Shown: positions 12,792-24,599 of the stretch, one piece after another
Layout: each line of letters begins with the position of its first letter
Numbering within the stretch: position 1 is the first letter of the stretch
Translations under genes and position numbers: made by a program
Notes under the pieces: generated by a model
Database searches by the model: none
Told to the model about the DNA's origin: nothing
The model's input: the letters and a program-made list of their open reading frames with translations, nothing else
Origin: Stomorhina lunata
Taxonomy: Eukaryota; Arthropoda; Insecta; Diptera; Rhiniidae
Assembly (NCBI GenBank): GCA_933228675.1
Contig: OW121740.1
Coordinates: 2,232,001 to 2,296,000 of the forward strand
Direction: 5' to 3'
DNA: 64,000 bases

Positions 12792-14085
12792 AAGAGTGTT
12801 CTAAAAAAAATATGCATTTACTATTTTAGACAAAATTTATCCATAGTGCAAGAAATAATTTATTTTTTGATCAAGTTAGTTTCTATAGATAGTCAGATAC
12901 TATTATTTTAGAAATTATTAATTTTCAATAGTTATTTCAATCAAAATGGACTGCGAAAAAAAAGTTCGTTAAAATATAATTAAAACTTTTCAAAAAAATC
13001 CGTAATGGACTTTTAAAAAAATAGCTAAAAATTTGAAAGTTGACCCTCGAACGGTTTCTAGTGCCATCAGACGGTATAAGGAAAACCTGAGCATTGAAAG
13101 AAAACCTGGATCAGGGAGGAAAAAAGGTCCTACAGATATTGGTAAGGCAAAAGAAGTCGAGCCACTCTTTCGAAGAGCGCCTAACACTTCTTTAAGAAAA
13201 GCAGCTCGTACGGTGAAATGTTCTACGAATTTTGCACATAGAGTCAAAGCTTATGCTGGACTGAAGACATACAAAGTCGAAAAGGTTCCAGATCGCAATG
13301 CTATAAAGAACTTAGAAGCAAAAAAACGAGCGAAAAATTGAAGTCTGATTTTATAAAAAAATACACCTGTTGTGTGATGGATGATGAAACATACGTTCTG
13401 GCAGTCTTTTCTCAACTTCCTGGTCAAGATTTTTATGTTGCTGATAAACGGGGCAATGTTCGGCAAGAGTTTCGCACAAAAAACAAACAAAATTCCCTAA
13501 GAAGTTTCTCGTGTGGCAAGCTATTTGCAGTTGTGGCAAAAGAAGTAAAGTATTTGTGGCATCTGGCACAATAAACACAGAAATTTATGTGAAGGAGTGC
13601 CTACAAAAACGGTTTTTACCCTTTTTAAGAGAGCACAGAGTGACTACATTTTTTTGGCCCGATTTGGCATCATGCCATTATGAAAAAAAGGCACTTGAGT
13701 GGTACTCAAAGAATAATGTCATTTTTGTACCACGAGAGGCAAATCCACCTAACTGTCCAGAACTTCGGCCTGTGGAAAGGTATTGGGCTCTGGTAAAAAA
13801 GGAATTGAAGAACACAGGAAAGATTTCCAAGAACATGTCCGATTTTAAGCGCAGGTGGAACACATGCTCCAAAAAGGTATCAGAAGCAACTGTAAAATCT
13901 TTAATGGGAGGGTTTCCGAAAAAAGTCGATAATTTTGCAAAACCCGAGTACTAAGTAAACATTTTAATGCTAAATGATTTTGTATAATATGTCATTATAT
14001 TTGCGTATTTTGAAGAGTTTTTATATTAAAAGGTTTGATTTTTATTTAAGAAAATCTAATTACAAATTTTATTTAGAGCACTCTT
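12792..14085 (+). mobile_element. Tc1/mariner-superfamily transposon (DD37E), complete but dead
   Basis: A 1,294-bp element flanked by TA on both sides (12790-12791 and 14086-14087), the target duplication of IS630-Tc1-mariner elements. Terminal inverted repeats of roughly 28 bp begin AAGAGTGTTCTAAA on the left and AAGAGTGCTCTAAA on the right (read inward), with a few mismatches. It holds one degenerate transposase gene. Length, target site and protein all fit one insertion. The D37E spacing is characteristic of a lineage described from mosquitoes (ITmD37E), which is unlike the D34E of Tc1 and D34D of mariner. Confidence 0.9.
12946..13954 (+). pseudogene. DD37E transposase pseudogene
   Basis: Reading from the ATG at 12946 there are in-frame TAA codons at 12970-12972 and 13003-13005, then an open stretch encoding a helix-turn-helix DNA-binding region (residues like DPRTVSSAIRRY and a GRKKG hinge). 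A one-base loss in an A-run near 13333-13337 shifts the frame, and a second near 13484-13492 shifts it again. The final segment ends at TAA 13952-13954. Catalytic residues are visible: the first Asp in CCVMDDETYV, the second in WPDLASCH, and Glu in RPVERYW. Exactly 37 residues separate the second Asp from the Glu. The full frame would have been about 336 codons, normal for the superfamily. Two nonsense and two frameshift changes mean it cannot make an active protein. Confidence 0.9.
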
Positions 14086-15635
14086 TACATAACATAGATG
14101 AATCGAAATATCAGTGCTTCCGTCACAGCAATCACCACATTACACCACATTATCCATAATTAAAAAGGAAATTTTGAATCGTGTTTTAAATTTATTTGTT
14201 TCATTCCATCCCACTTTTTCCTTTATTTTCGCAAAGAAACTGAAAACTAAAACTCATCATTTAATATAACATTATGTCAATTTTTCCCAATACTAAAGAC
14301 AGTTTAAACATTAATCAAACGCATCATCCAAAAATCCTTTAAAATCCAACCTTCAGATGTCAGTAACAAAACAATCTTAAGTCCCATGATTTACAAAGGT
14401 CATGGACAAATAATCTTTCCACAATTTTAAAATCCAATGTTTTAAAATAGCATTAACCCTTTTTTTATGATAAATGCCACAAAGGAAAGTTTTTACTAAC
14501 ATGTTTAAATCATTTATGAGTTCAAAACAAAAAAAGAAACCAAAATAAAAAAAAAGGAAAATGGTAAGCTGAAATAAGATCCTTAAAAATGATTGATGTG
14601 ACAGTTATTAGAAAATCAGACGAAACAGACAAGTCACACCTAATAAATTTAACAAATTGCCTTAATATGAAAGGGAACATTTAGCAAATATAAGAAACAC
14701 CAGCTGATGGTAGAAAACACTTGAAGACTTTTAATTGCATTAACATGAATTTTAAATTTTAATTTAATTTTCAAATAAAAAGAACTTGAGCCCCTTTTGT
14801 TATAATAAAAAAAGAAAAATCCTAATAAAAGCAAACGATTAATATTTATTATTAAAGTGACTTCTTTGTGGTTCTAACATTTAATTTAATTTTTGTGTTT
14901 TTTAATAAAGAATTGTTGCAATTAATAAAAATGTTTCTTTATTTTTTCATTCTTTTAATGTTGATGAAATTTTTACAGTTTGAACAGAATTTTTCCTTCT
15001 TTTTAGTATTTATTTTTAATCATTATTATTATTGTTATTTAAATTTTTTTTTTCTGCTGCTTGAGAGTTAAAGAAATATTTGGGTCACTCTTTTGTTAGA
15101 GCTTTTTTTTTGTAAAAAAAGCTTTAATATAATTACAGCAAACAATGTTTTAAAAATACCACACAATTAATTAGACGAATGGAAAGAACGAATGAATGAA
15201 TAAATGGCAATGACTGAGAATGAATGAATGAGTGAATAGTGTTGGCTGGTTGTTATTTGGTCTGGCTGCCAGGATGGATAGTTGAATGGCTCTTTGTGGT
15301 AGTAGTAGTAAAATGTTTGTTGTTTGTGTGTTGAGTAGATTATGAAGAGAACAGCAACAAAAGGTATTTACAATTACGTCTCTTTGTGTTGGCAAAAAGT
15401 ATGCTTCAACACCAAACAACACCGCCAACTATTGTTAGTTGCAAAGAAGGTTGAAATGTAAAGTAATTAAATCATTTAGTAAAGTTGGGGCAAATTTGGA
15501 TAAAAAAAAACATTGATTAATAACGGTTGGTTATTGTTTAGTTTAAGTCATTAATTATTTGATATCTGTAGCTTTTTATGAAACGTAAATTGCTAACATA
15601 AAAAAACTCTATAGAGATCGAACTATAATGTCTAT
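14086..15635. other. Non-coding stretch with AATG-type microsatellite
   Basis: AT-rich; degenerate GAATGAATGAATAAATGG runs near 15177-15240. No supported gene. Confidence 0.55.
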
Positions 15636-15669
15636 ACAAATATCAACATAAGGCGAGATTATCGTCTGA
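15636..15669 (-). repeat. Short diverged fragment of the hammerhead-bearing repeat
   Basis: The stretch ATATCAACATAAGGCGAG and the following ATTATCGTCTGAA resemble the reverse complement of the segment near 28156-28182. It lies directly before an INE-1-like element, and only about 34 bp can be matched. Confidence 0.5.
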
Positions 15670-15960
15670 AAAAAGAATGGGGGTATATTGAGATTGTCAT
15701 TCTGTTTGTATTGGCTTTAAAACCAAAATTCATGTATACTCTGAATCCTAAGACGATTAAGCGATGTACGTCTGTATGTTGTCGGCACTATAAAACCTTA
15801 ACGATAGGATGTAGGTCACTGAAATTTGGCACACATATTCTTCATTTTATGGGCGAAATCGGAATTGCATAGGCCGATATCTTGAAGAAGTTGTGTACTG
15901 GAAATGGGCGAAATCGGTTCACATTGAGTTAGAGCTCCCATATAATCGAGCTCCGGGAAT

Positions 15961-16704
15961 CATAGTATACCAATCGACTTAGAATCACTCCCTGAGTTGT
16001 TTCAACGATGTCCATTCGGCTGGCTGGCAGGCAGGCTGGCTGGCCGGTTGTCCATGTAAGCTTGCAATCGGTCCACAATTGACCCTAGCTCCCATATCAG
16101 GGCTTAGTCGGAAATGATATAAATTCGAAATTTTGAAAAAATAGCACATATTATATGTGTTAGTGTTTGGGATGTAAATGGGATGCAGTTGTTTCCTGCT
16201 AACAGGTAATAACTGAATTCAATTCCTACTCGCACCTCCTCGTGGTACACCCTGGAAACCAGAGCAACCGAGTGCGATTCTAGGTCAGGGCTAACGTGAG
16301 AGGGAGTTATCTCGGAGCCATTCCGACGTATTTGGTCTAAGGGTCTAAGATAACTGTACTTGGTAAAGTACGAAGCTGTAGCGTCTGTTCAACATGCCAG
16401 TTGCGGCTACAAGCGGGCGTCTGTCTTGGACTGAGTGGCTCACTTTACAAACGTGGCTCTTTGGATTCATCATCCATCGACTTAGCACTTACGATGTTTT
16501 AAGCATGGAAAGAAACAACATTACAGAATATACTACTCCAAGGGCTAATCAAGCTCCACTGGGAGTCAAGGATAACAGAAGAAGAAGAAGGTATGTGTCT
16601 CTAAGACTTAAGGAAAACTTGTTTAATTGTTGGTCCACATTTGACCTTAGTAGTAAAGGGTATGATATAGTCAGGCTTGACCGATTATAACTTTTCTTAC
16701 TTGT
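15961..16704 (+). mobile_element. INE-1-like family 1 element nested in family 2
   Basis: Starts within the 5' part (ATACCAATCGACTTAGAATCAC) and has a GGCT/GGCA microsatellite (16018-16045) where other copies have (GTCY)n. It ends GTCAGGCTTGACCGATTATAACTTTTCTTACTTGTT. It is itself split by the retroposon at 16161-16591. Confidence 0.7.
16161..16591 (+). mobile_element. Retroposon (SINE-like or truncated LINE) with 7-bp target duplication
   Basis: A 431-bp, markedly GC-richer insertion with TATGTGT on both sides (16154-16160 and 16592-16598) and a purine-rich AGAAGAAGAAGAAGG 3' end. The uninterrupted host sequence is visible in reverse at 24.35 kb, which confirms the insertion. A 98-codon open frame inside (16394-16690) runs past the insertion's end into host repeat, so it is not a preserved gene. 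The family is not recognised; a weak B-box-like stretch near 16215-16230 is not decisive. Confidence 0.7.
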
Positions 16705-17560
16705 TATATCTGCAATAAAAAAGATTTTGAGATACATTCAGTATATAAAGATTGCACCTACGAAATTAGATAGCTATCAATCAATGTTCATCCCAGACTT
16801 TATATACGGTGATGATGCATTAACAACTCCTGAAAAATTATATGGACTTGATGTATTACTATTAAAGTATTTGGCTTAGCTACATATTAAGCACAACGAA
16901 AAGTACTTAACAACTTACTAATATAAAACTATACCAGGTTTTGAGACCGAATCTTATTTAATACTAGGAAAACCATTTAGATGTTGAACTAGAAAGCAAC
17001 TGCAACCGAATTAAGTCTAAATATTTAGCCAACAATATCAATTAGCTTAACAAATTTGTTCAAATTTGGTCCACATTTTAAATTGGCTGCACCCTTGTAG
17101 ATATATGAGATATATATTTATCTAAATTTAATATAATTTGATGGCGGATATACAAGATTCGACAAAGCCTTAGTAACACTCTTACTTGTTTAGTTTTATT
17201 TTTTTTAGTATTTTTTTTTTCATAGAAAATTTTCTATATAGATATAAAATTTATATAAAAGTATTAAATTTGTTTGTACAGAATTTTTTTGATAGAAATA
17301 GTTTTTAAAAATTGCAATGACTACATTAATTTAAATAACTGTCTCACTCCAGAATTGTTTAGACCTTAGCAAAAAATCGCAAGAAAAAGGAACTAATTTA
17401 AAATTTCATCTTTAATGTTCGTTTGTTGTCTGTTTGTACATGCAACAATTGCGTTATGCTTCAAGATGAAAAATGCTATTTGTTTTGTAAGCAATTGTTA
17501 TTTGTTCTTTTTTTAATTTCTATTCCTTATTTTATAACAAAAAGAATTTTAATAAGATTT

Positions 17561-17588
17561 TTTATTTTGGCATAAAATATATTTTATT
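17561..17588 (-). terminator. Candidate poly(A) signals of the laccase gene
   Basis: On the minus strand AATAAA occurs at 17588-17583 (about 82 nt past the TAG) and again at 17566-17561. Either would give a short 3' UTR. No clear GU-rich element follows, and AATAAA is frequent in DNA this AT-rich, so the site is only a candidate. Confidence 0.35.
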
Positions 17589-17669
17589 AAAAAGTAAAAT
17601 TGTACTAATATACTTTTTAAGTATTATCTCAAAAATAAGACAAGAAGGTAAAGGAAGGCATGTTATTTA

Positions 17670-20658
17670 CTAATTTTGCAAAGAAGATATTTTTACAGGT
17701 GGCAAATAGTTGCCACAACGAGGAAAATCTGAAGGTGCCCCAACCATTTCTTCAACAGAGCCAACCTGCATAATCAGACCCATGCCAATGGCCAAATGCC
17801 ATTCATAATGGCAGTGCATTAACCAGAAACCTGCGGAAAATATGGAAATTGAAGACAAATTAATAGACGTTTAACTTAAAAATGTAAATCACTTATGATA
17901 AAGGATAACGGAGAGCAGGATGTAGATGATGGCTATGAATATGAACACAATTTTTATATGTATGTATGTTTATGTACTTTCGTTCAAGGATATAAAATTT
18001 GTTAGTGTATGAGTGTTATTGAGTGGATTTATGTGTGTATATTTCTTTATACCAACCAGGATTTGTTGCTCTAAAGCGTATGACTGCATAACCACGACTG
18101 GGTATCGATACAGTGTCTTTAAATGGCGGACGAGCATTAATATAATCTCTTGGCAACATGCGGTTAACTTCCATTTGTTTAGCTCGCTCTATACTCATGG
18201 GTTCACCATCCGGATGTTGTCCCAAGCCAGTGACCATAAATCGATATCCATGCAAATGAAATGGATGATGCATGCGACCTACATCTGCAGCAATAAAGAG
18301 CAGAAAAAAATATGACACGTAGTAAAACGTTTGTGGCTAAGTAGTTAAAAAAACATTTACTTTCACTTTCATCCACTATAATCAATTCCACAATACTGTT
18401 AAGTTTTACTTGCAGCCGATGGATGCAGGGACACAAACGATTGCCCTGACAAAGCTCTGGCCAATTAAGATCATCACAAAATTGAGACTCATCAATATCG
18501 TTGGGTTGGGTGAGGGGCGGATAGGAAGGAAATACCAAACTAAGATTATTAATGGCACCGACTATGGTTTGATTTGAAAAGAGATCTAAAGGAAATTGAA
18601 ATATTATAAAAAAATGTTATAAAATGAAAGTATAAGAAATCCATACTAGCAAAATGATTATAGCGTCCTGGTTTAAAAATCTCTTCATTTGGTACAGGAT
18701 AATTATGAAATGCTAAGAAGAATTGATGATCCGCTGCGGAATTACGTAACTCCTGGTCTTCCTCTAAAGCAGTTAATTCGGTTATACAAAAGTCATTAAC
18801 TCCCCCCCAGCAAGTGGCATTTGGATGATTCAAATACTTGAAATGAAATCAATAAAATAACAAAAATATTTGCAAAATCTCTTTTATTAGCACATACTAT
18901 GCCTCCTGGATATTGTTCCTCATATTTGGGAAACTTGGGAGGAGTTTTTATACCATCCTCAATTTCATTGCTTTCATATCTTATTAAAGCATAGGATTCA
19001 GTAGGTTCGGTAGAGCAGACACCTAAGCCTCTAACTCTTAACCAAAAATCTCCTTTGGTATGATTAGCTTCCAAAACAAAATCGTAACGTTCACCAGAAT
19101 TTGTGACCAACGTATCAAATGGGCGTGGAAAGACGTTATATGAATCGGAAGCTATAATAGTCAAGTTGTGTTTTTCTATCTATAAATAGATAATAAAAAT
19201 GAAAAAAATTATTATAAAACAATAGATATTCCTTGAACAACCTGCATTTGAAAAGGACAAGCATGACTAATGGAATTGATTAAACGGAATCGATAACGTT
19301 TGCCTGGTGTCACATAATAAATTGTGGGCGGTACAGAAGTTTGACTTTTAGTGGAGGGCTAAAGACATAAATAAATAAAAAAGTTAGGTAAGGATTCTTT
19401 GTAAATAATCAAGAAAAAACTAACATTATTATAAAATCCCCTGCCATTGATTAGCACTGATTTTGGATATATTCCTAGAGCACTGGGAAGTCCTGGGAAG
19501 TATTGTTCGGCATAAGTATGCATCCAGTCAGATATCAAAATAAAATGTTCAGGTAAGTCAAAGTCATAGAAATTACTAAAAGCTTCAGTTTCCTCAGGAT
19601 TTCTGACAATAAGAGCTCCATACTGGCCATTAATTTTGTGATGACCTTAAAGAAAAATACATCTTGGTTATTTTTCCTTTTAATAAAAAACATTAAGTAG
19701 AGAAAGTTGTTTTTGCTCACCTGCATGTGAATGATAAAACAAAGTTCCCGGCTCAGTTGCACGAAACTGATAACGAAATGAATTAGCAAATGATATGGGG
19801 CATTGTGTCAAAAAAGGCACTCCATCCATATAAGGTGTGTCATGCATGTGTATACCATGCCAATGTAAGGCCGCTGCTGTACCATGAGCTTGGTTGTGCA
19901 CATCCACAATAACTAAATCATCTTTACACACTTGAATAGCTGGACCAGGTATTTGGCGATTAATGCTCATTACACCCTTCTCCACGCCATCACCCACAAT
20001 GCACTGTGGCCTATTGCAATCCTCTTCAACACCTTGGGCACATTTGCCACACGCACTAATTGAATTGTTAGCAACGAACAAATTTCAAATTGTTTAACTT
20101 GTTTAGACTTTTTAATTTTTCTTGGTTTTTGCAATTTGCTTTAGCCAATTATAAAAAAGATACACTAACACATACACACTTACACTCACATAAAAACAAA
20201 GACGAGGAGAACAAGAAATCAGCAAGGAAGAACAAAAATAATGAAAAAACTTACACTCCCATGGCTTGATAGTGTTCCAAAGTGAATTCAAAATAACATA
20301 AACGCTGCTGACCACTTACACAAACGCGCTGGCAAAGTTCACCAGGATACTGGGAAACGTTTAAGTAGACAGCATCAGTATCTGTTTTAAGAACTTTATC
20401 CTTACTTTTTACACCCTCCAACATTGTAGTAGTAGTAGTAGTGATTGCTGCTGTATTAGCAAGCACTTCATTATCCTCTTGATTCGAGTATTCATTAGTT
20501 GTGGTTGCTGATGCAAAGGTTGCATCAATTATATTCAAGTCGATGTTGTTGTTGTCTATAAGAGAGCCTTCCACACTCATACAATAACTTACGATTACTA
20601 TGGTAAGGCCAATCAATGTAATAGCATTTCGATATAGTTCCTGCCATAAAATTTGCAT
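17670..20658 (-). CDS. Multicopper oxidase (insect laccase-type), 9 exons, ~720 aa
   Basis: Predicted secreted copper oxidase coupling oxidation of phenols or metal ions to reduction of O2 to water. Coding exons (minus strand): 20658-20255, 20055-19721, 19645-19425, 19358-19242, 19179-18898, 18836-18647, 18585-18361, 18284-18057, 17830-17670. All introns are GT-AG and the frame stays open for 2,163 nt including TAG. Residues ~11-26 are hydrophobic (signal peptide). Then comes a Thr-rich stretch, a Cys-rich block (~110-180), and three cupredoxin domains. Copper ligands: HWHG (199-202), HSH (243-245), HPFHLHG (598-604), and [12 protein letters not shown] (673-684) with Met684 as likely type 1 axial ligand. 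There is no C-terminal membrane segment. The HCH motif differs from the HCHFLFHIVIGM that I recall for laccase-2/MCO1, so an MCO3/MCO4-type paralogue is more likely (from memory, uncertain). The start ATG has a good fly context (ACAAAATG). The exon 7 donor is ambiguous: GTGAAA lies 6 nt before the chosen GTAAAT and would remove two residues. Confidence 0.93.
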
Positions 20659-20755
20659 TTTGTTTCCTTTTCCTTGTTTTCAGATTTGCCTTTAAAATTA
20701 AGTATTACCGGTATTACCACTGTTCTCTTCGTTTGCTGATTGAATGTTTTTAAAA

Positions 20756-20786
20756 GTTGATTGTCTTGTGGCTGAGCAGCTTATAA
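20756..20786 (-). promoter_or_regulatory. Candidate TATA box and initiator of the laccase gene
   Basis: On the minus strand TATAAG lies at 20785-20780, and an initiator-like TCAACT has its A at 20758, 27 nt downstream. This would give a 5' UTR of about 100 nt before the ATG at 20658. The spacing fits a fly core promoter, but such AT-rich motifs are common here by chance. Confidence 0.35.
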
Positions 20787-21136
20787 ATGATTTGATTTGT
20801 AATTTTGTTCACTCATCTCTATCGTCTTTACGATAAATGTATGTAAGTAACTTGTTCAAAATGTAAATTCTTAGGAAATCTTAGACACAAAAACAAATAT
20901 TGTTTACAACTATAAACTGGAGCAATTAAAGCTTCTGGTCTGTTTTGTTCCTATGTTGTAAAATGTATAATTTACTGATGAGAAACATTTTAAAATCTAA
21001 ACAAGATTTGCATTTGTTACTCTTGAGAAAGACGTCATTGTTTTAATCATTCATAAATTTTAATAGTAATTCAAATCGTATCACCATGTAATAATGTATC
21101 AAACTGGGCATTTTAAGATTTAAAATTTTTGATTTT
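20787..21136. other. 5' flank of the laccase gene
   Basis: About 350 bp of unique-looking AT-rich sequence between the candidate TATA box and an INE-1-like element. No specific regulatory site could be supported. Confidence 0.5.
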
Positions 21137-22622
21137 TATACCCACTATCAAAAAGAATGGCGGGTATATTGAGATTGTCATTCCGTTTGTAATTTCCTTA
21201 ATATTGGCTCAAAAACCAAAATTGAAGTATATTCTGAATCCTTAAGAAATCCTAAGACGATTGAGCGATGTCCGTCTGTCTGTTGTCGGCACGATAAAAC
21301 CTTAAAGAAAGAATATAGGTCACTGAAATTTAAGTATATATGAAATATATACTTCTTCATGAAATATATTCTTCACTTCTTCGAAAATTTTGGTATTGAA
21401 ATCAGGCAAAATCGGTTCACATTTGACTATAGCTCCCGTATAACCTCGTCTATGATAATTGCTTATTTGCTATTTAGTGATAAATTATAATAGATATAGT
21501 GACCAACTTTGGTATATAGAAGTTTTACATAAGTACTAGGCAATATATAAAATTTTATCCAAATCGGTTCACATTTAATCATAGCTCCCATACAAAAAAC
21601 TTACGGAAACAGCCTAAATTCCACCTGAAATACACTTAAATGCCAATAAATGATAAACTGTAATAGCTTTGGCCACTAAATTTAGCACAAGGGTTATGTC
21701 AATGCAAACCAGCATGCAAAATTTTGTCACAATCGGTCACGATTTGACCATAGCTCCAATATAAAAAAACTTACGGAAACACAAAAATACAAAAAGGAAA
21801 GGGAGTTTATGTCCGTTCATCATAAAAGCGCGATAGCGCCTTAATGAAAAAAGCTAGAGAAACAACATTTTACAATAGTATTTTCGATATCTTGAAAAAG
21901 TTGTGTATAGAAAATGAACGAAATCGGTTCATATTCCGATCCGGGAAACACATTAATGCTGATAAATTGGATACAATTGTAATAGCTATGATAACTAAAT
22001 TTTGAAAAAATATAGCAAAGGCCAGGTAAAAGCTTTTAAATTAGAAACTATGACAGCTATGGCCACTAAATTTTGCATGAATAAGCTGTTACAATCGGTC
22101 AACATTTGGCTATAATTTATATATATATATATAACATCCCCTTTTTAAATCTACAATCAAAAAGATTCGGAGATACGAGGAGCATATTAAGATTGCACCA
22201 ATATCCATACTTTATATACGGTAGATGCATTATTAGGAACTCCTAACAAAATATATAAACCTGTAGTATTACTATCAGCATGTTTATCCTAACTAAATAT
22301 TAAGCTAAACGAAAAGCATTTAACAACTTATTACTAGTAATGTAAAACCATACCAGGTTACGATACCGAATGTTGTTCAAAGAAAATACTAGGGAGACTA
22401 CTTAGATACTTTAAATGTTGAACTATAAAGCTCCTGCAACCGACTTTAGTCCAAATATTTTTCTAGCAATGTCAACTAGCGTAACAACTTTTTGCGGATT
22501 TGGACCACATTTTAAATTAGCTGCTCCCTCGTAGATATATGACAGATATTTCTAAATTTAACACAACTTGATGGTGGGTATATAAGATTCGACACAGCCG
22601 AATATAACACTATTACTTGTTT
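21137..22622 (+). mobile_element. INE-1-like family 2 element, full length (~1.49 kb)
   Basis: Begins TATACCCACTATCAAAAAGAA and has GATTGAGCGATGTCCGTCTG with a short (GTCY)n tract. Motifs of the type CGGTTCACATTTGACTATAG recur through the body. It ends GGGTATATAAGATTCGACAC, then AGCCGAATATAACACTATTACTTGTTT. It is non-coding and lies in the 5' flank of the laccase gene, 480 bp upstream of its ATG. Confidence 0.75.
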
Positions 22623-24248
22623 CTTAATAAGATTTTGTGATTTTTTATGAGGAGCTCAAAATATGTTTTATATTTTATGTTTTTATGCAAACACAAAGAG
22701 TAAGAAAATTTATTTATATCTTGTTGGAAATCTTATATAGCTTACATTTTAACTTCGTCAGCTAAATTTAAAAGTTAGAGCATTTTTTTAGCTAAACTTT
22801 GAAACAAATTTGAATACTTTACACCAGTTTGTGCTTATCAGTGAAGCTTTGAATATACAGATCGTGTTAAAATCATTTTAAATCATATCGGCCTGTTTGG
22901 CTTTAATGCTTATTCTCTTTATAAAAAATTGCTTAATAAACTATAAATTTTGTGGGAACTATTTAAAATATGCACTGATTACAGTTTAGACTACTAAGAG
23001 ATATTTAAGCGCTAGTACACCACACGGATGATTACATTTTATAGGTAAAATAGGCACTTTACTTATTTTTGCATCAATTTTAACTTTCATCGAACAATTT
23101 TTCGTACCTAATATACCCCTGAAACTGCTAACTACGAAGAATTTTTTCCATCAATGAATGATTTCAACGAATCATTCAAATAATCAACACCAACGTCAAT
23201 GCACTTACTTATTTTCATGACAATGCAAAATTTGTCCATAAACAAAAAATAGAGCTTATATTTTTTTGTTTTTCCAAGAATTCTACGTGAGTCTGTAACT
23301 AAGTATGTACCTAAATAGTATCTATAACTGACTGTATCGTTATATGGACTTGTTTTTATTCACACTCAAATTGTATTACTATTTTTTCCACTAAACTCTA
23401 ATGTCCCATTTATTGCAAAACAAAAAGAAAAACAAAAATTGAAAATAATATTTGTTAGAAAAATAGCGAGCAATGCACTTTTATCTAGAAAAACTGAATG
23501 AATAGTGGAAAAAATATAACAACAAAAGTGTTATAAAATAATAAAATAATAAGGGTTTGTTTTTGTTGAAGAATAAAATTGTAAAAATACAAAAAATATA
23601 TATATAAATTGTATATGTCAAATGCAAAGAGACTGTAACACATTTACATACATGAGAAAAAATTGTTTAATTTTTAAACGATTTTAGAACAATATTGAAA
23701 TTATAGAAATTCATTTAGAATTTCGCTATTAGAATTAATTCGGTTATAATTTTGGGAAAAATACTCGGAAAGTTGTGTTTGCCTTAGTTTTTTTTTAATT
23801 TCTCTCAGTATATTTAAGCGTTTTGTTGCTCGTCCTGTTCATTTTATTTAAATGATTCAAAAACAGTTAAATAACAATAAAACAATTAATATAAAGATTA
23901 ATGCCAATTGTTAACAATGGCACATTCTAGCTTAAATTTATGCCTCAGTATGGAATATCATTTTTAATATATAAAATAAAATATAAAAATATAACAACAA
24001 TTGTAAGCACATACAATTTTTATTGAATTTTTCTATTTTTTGGTTTTTCTTCTTTTTTAAAACCTTAACACAATTAAAACGATGACACGTTGTAATCATA
24101 GGATTTGTAAAGTGTTACTGAAAATAGTAAAAATTTATATAGTTAACTAATTAATAAGTAAATTTTACTAATTTTAGCGAAAATGGTTATATTAAAAATA
24201 ACAGTAAATTAAAAAAAAAGTAGAAAATTTGTAATTTTACTCAATAAA
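22623..24248. other. Non-coding stretch, nothing recognised
   Basis: AT-rich sequence without transposon ends, tandem repeats or coding signal. Confidence 0.55.
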
Positions 24249-24555
24249 ACAAGAAAAAAAGCAATAGTCGGTCGAGACCGACTATATAATTCACAACTAT
24301 GGTCATATATGGACCAACAATTTAACAAGTTTTCCTTGAGCCTTAGAGACATGCATATATTTAATATGTGCTACTTTTTCCAAACTTCGAGACTTAAGTA
24401 GATTTTTGTCATTTTCTGCTGAGGGTCTGATATGGGAGCTAGGGTTAATTGTGGATCGATTGTTACCAAATTTCAGTTATTGGCTTATATTTACAAAATA
24501 TTTATTGTAATAGAATTGCATTTTATCTTTAGATTTATAAGCGTTTTTTTTTCAT
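24249..24555 (-). mobile_element. INE-1-like element, 3' part only
   Basis: On the minus strand it ends ATAGTCGGTCTCGACCGAC..TTGC..CTTGTTTTATTG, the 3' hairpin signature, preceded by the GGTCCATATATGACCATAG motif. The other end merges into AT-rich sequence before the array at 24.6 kb. Confidence 0.65.
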
Positions 24556-24599
24556 TTCTGATTATTAAAAAGACTTTTGAGACTGTGTCTTGTATTCGG

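Larger units (their letters stand above)
15670..17191 (+). mobile_element. INE-1-like family 2 element interrupted by a nested element
   Basis: The left part (15670-15960) matches 21160-21960 in order, with gaps (GGGTATATTGAGATTGTCATT, GTTGTCGGCAC, GATATCTTGAA). The sequence is interrupted by a family 1 element at 15961-16704 and resumes with AAAAAGATT and AAGATTGCACC to the end ACACTCTTACTTGTT. The TATACCC start is missing. Confidence 0.7.

Noticed and set aside
16394..16690. 98-codon frame in a GC-rich segment
   Set aside because: It crosses the 3' end and target duplication of the retroposon into the host element, so it is not a gene.
20975..20986. CTGATGAGAAAC as a second hammerhead core
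   Set aside because: The two core motifs are fused with no stem II between them, so it cannot fold as a hammerhead.
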